A stretch of DNA of 24,617 nucleotides from Bacteroidales bacterium UBA4893 (GTDB taxonomy: Bacteria; Bacteroidota; Bacteroidia; Bacteroidales; P3), in the NCBI GenBank assembly GCA_002399025.1, contig DHCV01000002.1, positions 1 to 24,617 on the forward strand, written 5' to 3'. The notes beneath the pieces were generated by a model. It was not told the DNA's origin and made no database searches. It worked only from the letters and a program-made list of their open reading frames with translations. Every line of letters starts with the position of its first letter. Within the stretch, counting starts at the first letter, position 1. The translations under genes and the position numbers were made by a program. Positions 1 through 6,764 of this stretch are shown one piece after another.

Positions 1-22
1 ATCTTTGCTTTACAGCAACAAC
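1..22 (+). CRISPR. 3' end of a type II-C CRISPR repeat, array continues left
   Basis: The first 22 bases read as the end of a Bacteroidota type II-C repeat: ATCTTTG followed by a tail ending CAACAAC. Repeats of this family begin GTTGTG and end with a near-complement such as CAACAAC. The tracrRNA at 5830-5846 predicts a repeat beginning (G)TTGTGAATTGCTTTAAG, which fits. ATCTTTG would be the end of a TAnnTTTG promoter box inside the repeat, so each repeat probably drives its own rightward crRNA, as known for type II-C. The array would be transcribed against the cas operon. Only one partial repeat is in the window, so number of spacers and full repeat length cannot be seen. Confidence 0.6.
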
Positions 23-106
23 AGAGGGTGCTTTAAGCAAATGTATTTGAGACAATTAGAAAAGTGTTTAGGATTTATTAAATCATCATTCAAACTCAAT
101 TAAAGG

Positions 107-148
107 ATAAAAGTTTAGGGTTTTATAATTCCTAAACTTTTATTTTTT
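107..148 (+). terminator. Intrinsic terminator of the CRISPR array transcript
   Basis: A perfect 13-bp stem (107-119 with 131-143) closes an 11-nt loop and runs into five further Ts at 144-148 on the plus strand. It lies 84 bp after the last visible repeat and faces rightward, so it most likely ends array transcription before it reaches the oppositely directed cas2. Confidence 0.75.
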
Positions 149-187
149 GCTCTCTTTTTAGAAGAAAAATTAATTTTCATATAGTTT

Positions 188-232
188 TTGGGGAATCCCC
201 AATAGTTAATTTACGTTAATTTACAGTTAATT
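188..232. repeat. Short palindrome and 10-nt direct repeats between array and cas2
   Basis: TTGGGGAATCCCCAA (188-202) is an inverted repeat around one central base. It is followed by GTTAATTTAC twice head to tail (205-214, 215-224) and a partial third unit GTTAATT at 226-232. The stretch lies just after the cas2 stop codon. No T-run follows the palindrome on the minus strand, so it is not a clear cas-operon terminator. Confidence 0.5.
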
Positions 233-236
233 ATTC

Positions 237-572
237 TTAAAACATTTCCAATTGTTGAACAACATTAAGGTTCTCTTTGGGTTGTTTTCCAAAAAAGATT
301 TCCATATTGCCAAATTGCTTATCGGTTATACAAAGAATTCCTACACTGCCATAATGAGGCAATAGCCTTTTAACTCTTGCTATATGAACATCTGCATTTT
401 CTTTTGATGGACAATGACGCAAATATATGGAAAACTGAAACATAGTAAAGCCATCTTTTAATAATTCTTTTCTAAAATTTGCATAATTCTTCCTATCTGC
501 TTTTGTTTCAGTCGGCAAATCAAATAGTACTAAAACCCACATTATTTTATAAGCATTAAATCTTTGTTCCAA
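237..572 (-). CDS. cas2: CRISPR-associated endonuclease Cas2
   Basis: Small (111 aa) Cas2 with the ferredoxin-like fold that pairs with Cas1 in the spacer-integration complex. The first beta strand and conserved acidic residue are seen in WVLVLFDLP (residues 12-20), followed by TETKADRKNYANFRKELL and the FQFSIYLRHC strand typical of Bacteroidota type II Cas2. The reading frame overlaps the 3' end of cas1 by 17 bp. A second Met at residue 11 (position 542) would remove the overlap, but the RFNAYKIMW stretch before it resembles conserved N-termini of this subfamily, so the longer form is preferred. It is the last gene of the cas9-cas1-cas2 operon. No csn2 or cas4 follows, which fits type II-C. 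Confidence 0.95.
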   Translation of the reverse strand: MEQRFNAYKIMWVLVLFDLPTETKADRKNYANFRKELLKDGFTMFQFSIYLRHCPSKENADVHIARVKRLLPHYGSVGILCITDKQFGNMEIFFGKQPKENLNVVQQLEMF

Positions 573-1467
573 AAATTGGATATTTTATTTTTCTTCTTGT
601 CGAATTAAAACATTGAGCAAGCGATGAAGTTGTTTCTTGCATAGCAATTTGCAATGGGCTTGTTTTTTTATTTATCTCAACGTCAATAATAGGTAGTTTT
701 AAAATTTCTTGTTTAATTTGAGTTGTTAAAGTTTCTTCTTGTGGATATTTTCTAATAATATCAATAATTAATTTATCAGCAAATGGTCGATAAGGCTCCA
801 TTATATCATCTGCCAAACAATAGGAATTATATCTATTTTTATGATGAATTCCAAGAGTTGGCAAAAGACCAGATGCAACCAAAGAACGAGCAGTTATGGC
901 TCTAAGTATTGCATAAGCATAGTTGAAGAAATTATTTGGATATTCACCAAAACGTTCTCTTTTAAAATTATCATGACTTTCTAATAAGTTTTTCCAATAA
1001 TAAGCTGCTGCTCTTGCTTCATGATTCTTACTGTCTCCACTCAAAACAGAGTTTGACCATGTAATCATATTCCTTATTGGAACATCAAAATCTTTCAACA
1101 CCATTGCTTGATTATAAATCTTACTAACGATTGTTTGTTGCCAAAGATTCTTTCTTAAGCTTTCAGAAGCATTAATTTGAGTTTGAAATCTTTCACTCTG
1201 TAAAGTATTACTATCCAAGCATAATTGAAGTCCTATCGGATGATGAAATTGATTGCATGTTATAACTGCAACATTATTTTCAAGTAATTGAACTAACACC
1301 CTTTGAGTAATAGTAATTTGAGGATTATCCAATATAACTACACCAATATCTTCAATAGGCATTGTTTTCTTAGTATTGGTCGTATCTTCTGCTAATTGCA
1401 CAACCAACTGACTATCTTTAACACTAAGATAAGCACCAGAACCAAAGTATAGCGTGCGTTTAATCAT
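556..1467 (-). CDS. cas1: CRISPR-associated integrase Cas1, type II-C
   Basis: Cas1 is the integrase that, with Cas2, inserts new spacers at the leader-repeat junction. This 303-aa protein has the usual length for type II. It has the N-terminal beta domain (about 1-85) and the alpha-helical catalytic domain. The three metal-binding positions are visible: Glu150 in HEARAAAYYW, His208 in TLGIHHKN and Glu224 in LADDIMEPYRPFAD. It starts 3 bp after the cas9 stop codon and overlaps cas2, so the three are clearly one transcript. No truncation or missing catalytic residue is seen, so adaptation is probably intact. Confidence 0.96.
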   Translation of the reverse strand: MIKRTLYFGSGAYLSVKDSQLVVQLAEDTTNTKKTMPIEDIGVVILDNPQITITQRVLVQLLENNVAVITCNQFHHPIGLQLCLDSNTLQSERFQTQINASESLRKNLWQQTIVSKIYNQAMVLKDFDVPIRNMITWSNSVLSGDSKNHEARAAAYYWKNLLESHDNFKRERFGEYPNNFFNYAYAILRAITARSLVASGLLPTLGIHHKNRYNSYCLADDIMEPYRPFADKLIIDIIRKYPQEETLTTQIKQEILKLPIIDVEINKKTSPLQIAMQETTSSLAQCFNSTRRKIKYPIFGTKI

Positions 1468-1470
1468 AAA

Positions 1471-4400
1471 TTAAAAATAAATATTTCCAATCCAATCGGT
1501 TCTTAGTTTAATACATCTATCTTGTATCTTAACTTTTTCATTTTCTTTATGTAAAGAATCATATGGAGAACAATCTCTATAAGAACCAAATTCAACATAA
1601 TTTAATTCACTCTTAGGAATACTTTTCTTACCTTTATTTCTAATTTTTATTTCATTAAGTTGTTCCTCTGTTAAATCCTTTTTCATAACAATAACATTTG
1701 CAAAATTATGAGGAATAAAATAACAATCTTTCCCTGTAAACTTTACAACTTTAAAAACTCTCTTACAAAATTCAATTTTATTATCAATTATACTTAACCT
1801 TTCTTTTAACTCATCATTATTAAGGTTTTGAACTAAATCATCGTTATTTTTAGGTAAATAAACTAAATCATTTTGTTGTAAAGTAAATAAAACTTTTTCC
1901 GGTTTATCCTTGTGTTTTATCCTAAAATCTTCACAAATACTTTGTTTATAATTTTCAATATTATCTTTCAAAGCTCTTTTTGCTATGTCAGCCGAATCAT
2001 ACAAAGATGCTATATCAAAAATACGCTTTCCTGCTTTTTCCATTACTATAAACAAATAATTATCTCCAGTGATTACACTTTGTTTTGGATTATGATCATA
2101 TAGCCTTTGCAATGAACTATCTTCTGTTGGTTTATTACTATACCATACTTTTACTTTATAAACTGGTGGTTTTAATTCGTTAGTTTTTTTTGTTTGAAAT
2201 CTACTCTCATTAAAGGTTTTTAATCCTTCTCCTGTAAAAGCTTCTTTTATTGAATCATACTTTATTCTATGATTATTAATCTCTTTTTTAAGAACTTCAT
2301 CAATAATTTGCGGAATATCTTTTGTAGAAATTTTTGATAAATTTAAGGTTTTAGTATCTCTCAACATTCCAGTTTTTGGATCTCTTGTCTTCCCATAATT
2401 GGTTTCTTCATGCAATCCTCCTCTTATTTTCAACTGAGGTTTTAATTCCTTATCTGGTGTATTATTATCTTTCTTATCTTTAGCTATCCCTAATTTATCC
2501 TTTGGTTTAATAGAGACTATCATCGTTTCTAAAAGATTACTTACTTGTTTTATTAAATCGTCAAATGGTTTTTCAAAGTATCTTGAACTTTCAATCTTAT
2601 TTTGAATTTCTTTTCTCCGATTCTCTTCTAAATTGAAAAATACTTCAAGAATTGTTTCATCTTCTTTTACTTTAAGTTTAAATTCATCTTGTCGAGTTGT
2701 CAATTCATCTTGAAGATATTTATTTAGATTGTTTAATCTTTGAATATGACTTTGTTCTGTTAAAGCCACTACTAATGCATCAATTGAATGATGGCGATGA
2801 TCATATCTTTTACTCCAATTCTTGATTTTAAGAATATTTTTATTTTTCTTTTCGTCAAACTCTACTTTTACCCATTCTTCGTAAGGTTTTCCAGTTTCTT
2901 TATTTATATCCCAAAGTTCCATTTGTTTAAAACGATCTTGCGTCAAACGCATAAATAAATCATTTAATCCCCAACGACTTCTTAAGAAACTTGTCACTTC
3001 TCCTGTACTTGTTTTTATATTCTCACTTCCAACAATTTTAGCTAATTCATTTTTAACAGCTATAGATATATATTGTGTGTTTTTTAATTGTCGTTCTACA
3101 AGATTAGTAGGAATTTTTTCAAGTAAAAGATTTTTCTTCTTTTTACCATAGAAATTTTCATTTATATGACTTAAATATGTATCAATACTTAAAATATTAA
3201 ACTTTGAATTTTGTTGTGAAATGTACTCCCAAGCCGTACGATTATTTTTTTCCTCATTAATATTTGTTTCACAAACCACTAAATTAGAAATTGAGTTATC
3301 AAAGTATCTTGATTTAGGAATAATATGGTCTATATCATATAACTTATCATCAAATAATTCACTAAAAGGAATAATTATATGTTTTGTATATGGAGACATA
3401 AATTTCTGTTGTTCATATAACTTGTATTTTAATATATTCCTATCAGTTAAATCGATATTATTTTCTGATAATTTCTTTTTTATTCTTTCATTCGTTTTTT
3501 GACTTTTAATTTGTCCTTTAAATATTGCATCTCTTTCCTTAGCACTATTTTTCAAATCTCTTGCCAATTCTACTCTTATTTCAAGTTCTTCAGGATTAAT
3601 CTTGTATTGTTTCCAAATTGCTTTTATTACTTGCATCGTTTCATTAGTTAATTGCTCAACTATTGGATTTCGCAAATTTCTTTCAACTCTTTGTATTTCA
3701 TGATAATCCTTAAATTGTGGAGAAACTTCTTCTAATGTATGTTTACCATAAACAAGAGAAATCGCAAATGATTCCATTACACCTCCTTTTTCTAAAACAT
3801 TAGGATTATTTTGGATAAAACTAATTACATAATCTTCTAAAAGATTTTCGTCTAAAACTTCACCTGTTTCAATTAAATTCTGAATAACAGAAAAATTCTT
3901 TTTAACTTTTTCAGGTATATTTATTGGATTCAACTGCATTAAAGGTAAAATATTCTCAATTGCTTTTTTAGAAAAGTTTGAGTATTTTCTTGGAAATTTT
4001 ACATTTTGAGCCAACTTTAAAGCTAATTCTGTTGAAATAATATTATCATTCAAAGGAAATAACTTTTCTTTAATTGATAAAACCTTTGGACTTTGTGGGT
4101 CATATTCACTTCCATTGTTTACATTATCAAATATGACCTTCCATATTTTTTCTACAATATTATAGTCTTCGGAATAAAGTTTATCATAGTGTTCACCTAA
4201 AATCTTTTTAATTACAATTTGCGTATCACAACCAATAAGCTTTGCTTTAACATTTAAACCATTTAAGTATTCTGTTTTATCATTTTTGAGTTTAACTATT
4301 TTAGCAACTTCACTAAATCCAATTTGTTTTTGAGTTTGCAGTTTTTCATATATCTCTTGTTTTTCTTCATTTGTCAAAAAGTAATCTTTATACTTGTAGA

Positions 4401-5706
4401 TATTTCTTTTCTTTTTTTCATTGTAAACTTCTTGTTTAGTTGTAATGTATAAATTGTTGATTTGTTTCCAACATCTAAATTCTTGAAATAAAGGATTTGA
4501 CGTAGCAATTACTTTTTCATCTTTCTCAAATCTACAATTACTAATCAATTCTGTTTGTGGCTTTAATGGTCGTTGATAGTAAATAACTTGTTCTTTGATA
4601 ATATATTTTAATCCATTTTTTATGGCATCCTGTCTTAATCGCTTTTGTGTCTCACTTTTACCAGGGAAAATATAATTAGCTATTTTCTCTAAGGTTTCTT
4701 GTGGACAATTATTTAAAAATTCGTATGTTTTACTCTGTGTATCCCAAAATACATCAAATTCTGCTTGATAACGATGACGCAAGAAAACTCTATTTTTTAT
4801 TTTTGTCCATTTATTTTGCCCTAAATCTCTTAATATTAACTGACTAATATATAAATTACTTTCTTTGAGATCTTTCTCCGTTTTTTCCATTTGTTTACGC
4901 CAATTAGTTTTTTGAGGTAAAGCAAATACTACAGATGTTTTTTCTCCCTTTTTATTTCGTCTAATTCTAATTTCTAATTCTTCCTCTTGATTTATTTTTT
5001 CAAATAAATTTTGAAGTTCCGTTTCTCCTTCTATTTCTTCATCGTTAAATAAAATAACCACATTATACTTATTAAACTCTTGATCTTTATTTTTTCCTCT
5101 TCCTTTAAATTTAATATTTGATTGTTCAACATCTTTTATTATTACTTTTTGAGTTATTACTTCATAAGATTTAAAGCTTTCGTTTTCTTCATTATTTTCT
5201 TCTTCTTTTTTATTATTTTTTTCATCATTATTTCCTCCTGAATAACCTCTTAATTGATTAAAACTATAAATTACCTTTCCTATTTCTTTTAAAGAAATTG
5301 GATTTTCTAATGAATTTGCTCTTAATTTATAATGTTGAATAGAATCTAATTGTAGTGTCCCTTTTTTAATAGGGAGGAGTTCTAAATCTTGAATTTTTGT
5401 AGCTTCTGGAATTCCATTTTTGAATTGAAACTGCTCTGGCAACATTCCTAATTCATTCAACATAAACAACAACTTATTTCTTCTAAGTTTGTATCTTTTA
5501 TTCATTTTGCGAGAAGAACGTTTTTCTCTTCTTTCTGCATTCTTTGTTATTCCTACTCCTTTTTCATAATCTTGTTTATCTGTTCCCATAGGAATAATAC
5601 GACTTCCCATCCCTTCAATTTTATTTGGTTTTCCGTTTTCATCAGTTCCAACTAAAGCCCAGCCAATACTGTTAGTTCCTAAGTCTAATCCTAATATCTT
5701 TTTCAT
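1471..5706 (-). CDS. cas9: CRISPR RNA-guided endonuclease Cas9, type II-C
   Basis: Cas9 cuts DNA matched by crRNA:tracrRNA. All nuclease residues are visible: RuvC-I Asp8 in GLDLGTNSIGWA, RuvC-II Glu713 in IRVELARDL, HNH Asp793/His794 in DIDHIIPKSR with Asn817 exactly 23 residues after the His as in other Cas9s, and RuvC-III His973/Asp976 in DHRHHSIDALVVA. The arginine-rich bridge helix lies at about 56-80. An Asn/Glu/Lys-rich low-complexity insert lies at about 158-178. The recognition lobe (about 90-700) is long, and residues from about 1100 on form the wedge and PAM-reading part. At 1411 aa it matches the large Bacteroidota II-C forms. The start is set by the conserved MKKILGLDLG. First gene of the operon; its promoter is at 5744-5775. 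The PAM cannot be read from the sequence. Confidence 0.98.
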   Translation of the reverse strand: MKKILGLDLGTNSIGWALVGTDENGKPNKIEGMGSRIIPMGTDKQDYEKGVGITKNAERREKRSSRKMNKRYKLRRNKLLFMLNELGMLPEQFQFKNGIPEATKIQDLELLPIKKGTLQLDSIQHYKLRANSLENPISLKEIGKVIYSFNQLRGYSGGNNDEKNNKKEEENNEENESFKSYEVITQKVIIKDVEQSNIKFKGRGKNKDQEFNKYNVVILFNDEEIEGETELQNLFEKINQEEELEIRIRRNKKGEKTSVVFALPQKTNWRKQMEKTEKDLKESNLYISQLILRDLGQNKWTKIKNRVFLRHRYQAEFDVFWDTQSKTYEFLNNCPQETLEKIANYIFPGKSETQKRLRQDAIKNGLKYIIKEQVIYYQRPLKPQTELISNCRFEKDEKVIATSNPLFQEFRCWKQINNLYITTKQEVYNEKKKRNIYKYKDYFLTNEEKQEIYEKLQTQKQIGFSEVAKIVKLKNDKTEYLNGLNVKAKLIGCDTQIVIKKILGEHYDKLYSEDYNIVEKIWKVIFDNVNNGSEYDPQSPKVLSIKEKLFPLNDNIISTELALKLAQNVKFPRKYSNFSKKAIENILPLMQLNPINIPEKVKKNFSVIQNLIETGEVLDENLLEDYVISFIQNNPNVLEKGGVMESFAISLVYGKHTLEEVSPQFKDYHEIQRVERNLRNPIVEQLTNETMQVIKAIWKQYKINPEELEIRVELARDLKNSAKERDAIFKGQIKSQKTNERIKKKLSENNIDLTDRNILKYKLYEQQKFMSPYTKHIIIPFSELFDDKLYDIDHIIPKSRYFDNSISNLVVCETNINEEKNNRTAWEYISQQNSKFNILSIDTYLSHINENFYGKKKKNLLLEKIPTNLVERQLKNTQYISIAVKNELAKIVGSENIKTSTGEVTSFLRSRWGLNDLFMRLTQDRFKQMELWDINKETGKPYEEWVKVEFDEKKNKNILKIKNWSKRYDHRHHSIDALVVALTEQSHIQRLNNLNKYLQDELTTRQDEFKLKVKEDETILEVFFNLEENRRKEIQNKIESSRYFEKPFDDLIKQVSNLLETMIVSIKPKDKLGIAKDKKDNNTPDKELKPQLKIRGGLHEETNYGKTRDPKTGMLRDTKTLNLSKISTKDIPQIIDEVLKKEINNHRIKYDSIKEAFTGEGLKTFNESRFQTKKTNELKPPVYKVKVWYSNKPTEDSSLQRLYDHNPKQSVITGDNYLFIVMEKAGKRIFDIASLYDSADIAKRALKDNIENYKQSICEDFRIKHKDKPEKVLFTLQQNDLVYLPKNNDDLVQNLNNDELKERLSIIDNKIEFCKRVFKVVKFTGKDCYFIPHNFANVIVMKKDLTEEQLNEIKIRNKGKKSIPKSELNYVEFGSYRDCSPYDSLHKENEKVKIQDRCIKLRTDWIGNIYF

Positions 5707-5743
5707 AATAATTATGTAATTATTCGTTAGTTATTTCAATGTT

Positions 5744-5775
5744 CAAAGGTATAAATATATTTTTATATCTTCAAA
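5744..5775 (-). promoter_or_regulatory. Predicted cas9-cas1-cas2 promoter
   Basis: On the minus strand a TTTG (-33 element, 5772-5775) is separated by 20 nt from TACCTTTG (-7 element, 5744-5751), which matches the Bacteroidota primary-sigma consensus TTTG-N19/20-TAnnTTTG. Transcription would start around 5738, leaving a 5' leader of about 30 nt before the cas9 ATG. Confidence 0.7.
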
Positions 5776-5789
5776 TTTTTTCAAAATAA

Positions 5790-5820
5790 TTTGCAAGTAT
5801 AGTTTTTTTTTCTATCTTTG
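5790..5820 (+). promoter_or_regulatory. Predicted tracrRNA promoter
   Basis: TTTG (5790-5793), 19 nt, then TATCTTTG (5813-5820): a full match to the Bacteroidota promoter consensus. It sits back to back with the cas9 promoter, with 14 bp between the two -33 elements. The -7 box resembles the ATCTTTG at the start of the window inside the CRISPR repeat, so tracrRNA and crRNA promoters look alike. Confidence 0.8.
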
Positions 5821-5825
5821 CCGAA

Positions 5826-5914
5826 CAAACTTAAAGCAATTCACAATAAGGATTATTCCGTTGTGAAAACATTTAAAGCGGAAGTGGAGTTTTATATTCC
5901 ACTTTCGTTTTTTT
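5826..5914 (+). ncRNA. tracrRNA of the type II-C system
   Basis: The transcript begins just after the promoter. CTTAAAGCAATTCACAA (5830-5846) is the anti-repeat; its reverse complement TTGTGAATTGCTTTAAG has the form of the 5' part of Bacteroidota II-C repeats. AAGGATTATTCCGTTGTG follows (the small GGA/TCC nexus hairpin, with TTGTG at 5861-5865 able to pair with CACAA at 5842-5846). The RNA ends in a 10-bp stem with one G-U pair (5879-5888 with 5898-5907), a 9-nt loop and seven Ts (5908-5914). It is divergent from cas9. Exact ends are inferred. The full repeat is outside the window, so complementarity to it could not be fully checked. Confidence 0.85.
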
Positions 5915-5997
5915 ATATCAATTGATAATTAGTAAGAGTAGAATTCCCAACAGTCAAACAAAATAGCTATAAAATATTTTTAATAAATCAAGAGTTT

Positions 5998-6035
5998 AGA
6001 CTTGGCACTAAGCAAACTTGTCTTAGTGCAAGTCT
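5998..6035. repeat. Long hairpin of unknown role
   Basis: AGACTT-G-GCACTAAG (5998-6012) pairs with CTTAGTGC-AAGTCT (6022-6035): 14 base pairs with one bulged G and a 9-nt loop. No T-run follows on either strand, so it is not a normal terminator. It sits in the gene-free stretch 84 bp after the tracrRNA terminator. Confidence 0.6.
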
Positions 6036-6050
6036 GAACCTATTAAACTT

Positions 6051-6091
6051 ATTACACCATTACACTATACTAAGGGGGGTGTAATAGTGTA
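6051..6091. repeat. Two overlapping inverted repeats with alternative pairings
   Basis: ATTACACC (6051-6058) can pair with GGTGTAAT (6078-6085). TACACTAT (6061-6068) can pair with ATAGTGTA (6084-6091). The right-hand arms overlap, so the two hairpins exclude each other. A run of six Gs (6074-6079) lies between. TTACACC-type repeats are common in non-coding parts of Bacteroidota mobile elements, from general knowledge. Confidence 0.45.
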
Positions 6092-6166
6092 TGAAAGCTA
6101 TCAATCAATTAGTTACAAAATTTAAGTGTATCAAAACCCTCAATTATTAAAAATTGAAAGAAAATT

Positions 6167-6265
6167 ATGAATATAGAATTAGAAAAATATAAAGGAAAGT
6201 CAACAAGTTTACGAGTCCTAAATATGGGGAAAAGAATTCTTTATGAAGTAAAAATTAATAGGTGA
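6167..6265 (+). pseudogene. Decayed N-terminal fragment of a zinc-finger (CHC2/DUF6371-like) protein
   Basis: An ATG at 6167 opens a 32-codon frame starting MNIELEKYKGKSTS. Shifting frame after 6207 (equivalent to one lost base) gives FTSPKYGEKNSL and then a stop (6208-6246). Joined, this reads ELEKYKGKSTR-FTSPKYGEKNS. It resembles the beginning of Bacteroidota mobile-element replication or primase-like proteins, where KGKSTR-(F/Y)TCPxCGxKxSF carries two zinc-binding cysteines. Here both cysteines are replaced (Ser and Tyr) and the frame is broken, so it is a remnant. The family match is from memory of the motif; a chance match in so short a stretch cannot be excluded. Confidence 0.35.
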
Positions 6266-6268
6266 AAT

Positions 6269-6373
6269 AAAACCTTGTTTCAGCAAAATAAAACAAGGAG
6301 ATATTTTTACAAAACAAGGATATATTTTCACAAAACCTTATTATAAATTTTTAAAACAAGGAGATAATTCTCG
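6269..6373. repeat. Five 21-nt tandem repeat units
   Basis: Units of 21 nt start at 6269, 6290, 6311, 6332 and 6353, each beginning AAAACAAGG or AAAACCTT. Units 2, 3 and 5 are the most alike (AAAACAAGGAGATAT or close); unit 1 and unit 4 have AAAACCTT instead of AAAACAAGG, partly its complement. There are no unique spacers, so it is not a CRISPR array. Period 21 equals seven codons, but no open frame covers it. Confidence 0.6.
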
Positions 6374-6439
6374 AAAGATGCACATCTTTCATACCAAAAG
6401 ATGCACATCTTTCGGGGTAAAAGATGTGCATCTTTTTTT
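6373..6439 (+). terminator. Three GATGCACATC palindromes, the last two forming a strong terminator-like hairpin
   Basis: GAAAGATGCACATCTTTC at 6373-6390, AAAAGATGCACATCTTT at 6396-6412 and AAAAGATGTGCATCTTTT at 6419-6436 are spaced 23 nt apart. Copies two and three pair perfectly over 17 bp (6396-6412 with 6420-6436) around a 7-nt loop (6413-6419), and the T-run continues to 6439. This fits an intrinsic terminator for a rightward transcript, though no intact rightward gene precedes it. Confidence 0.65.
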
Positions 6440-6619
6440 AATAAACTTTATTGGGGAATTTTGTATTAAATCTCTACAGACTTATTCTTAAGATTTTGTA
6501 TTTGCAAATATACGAAATTTTTCTTAATTAGTCAATACTTTATTTTGAGAATTGCAAATTTTAATTTTTAACTTTTAAACTGGGGTTTAGAGGCTGAAAG
6601 GTTTAGTTGTTTAGCTGCT
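6440..6619. other. Gene-free AT-rich stretch
   Basis: No reading frame or RNA gene is supported here. The only visible structure is a perfect 12-bp palindrome, TATTTGCAAATA (6499-6510). Confidence 0.5.
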
Positions 6620-6712
6620 GTAAAGGATTGAAAGTCCTTATAGTAATAACGTGTGGGATTACTCATCGGCTTGCCGCTTGCCTCAGCAATAAATCCCACA
6701 CAACAAAAATCC
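6620..6712. repeat. Dispersed repeat, copy A
   Basis: The core is a 10-bp inverted repeat, GTGTGGGATT (6651-6660) and AATCCCACAC (6692-6701), flanking CGGCTTGCCGCTTGCC. A small hairpin (AAGGA/TCCTT) lies at its left, about 6623-6639. A clearly related sequence on the opposite strand is at the right edge of the window (24540-24617), sharing GGCTTGCCGCTTGC exactly and about four in five bases over some 60 nt. Such intergenic palindromic repeats behave like REP- or MITE-type elements; no transposase is present. Confidence 0.6.
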
Positions 6713-6764
6713 AATTAATCCTGTAATCCCAAGAATCCTAATTCTGACAAAAAAAAGCTAACAA

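Noticed and set aside
1471..5706. Type II-A or II-B CRISPR subtype
   Set aside because: No csn2 or cas4 follows cas2; the three-gene operon with promoter-bearing repeats is type II-C.
6269..6440. Regular repeats that might be a second CRISPR array
   Set aside because: The 21-nt units are directly adjacent with no unique spacers, and the following palindromes are spaced by only 5-7 nt.
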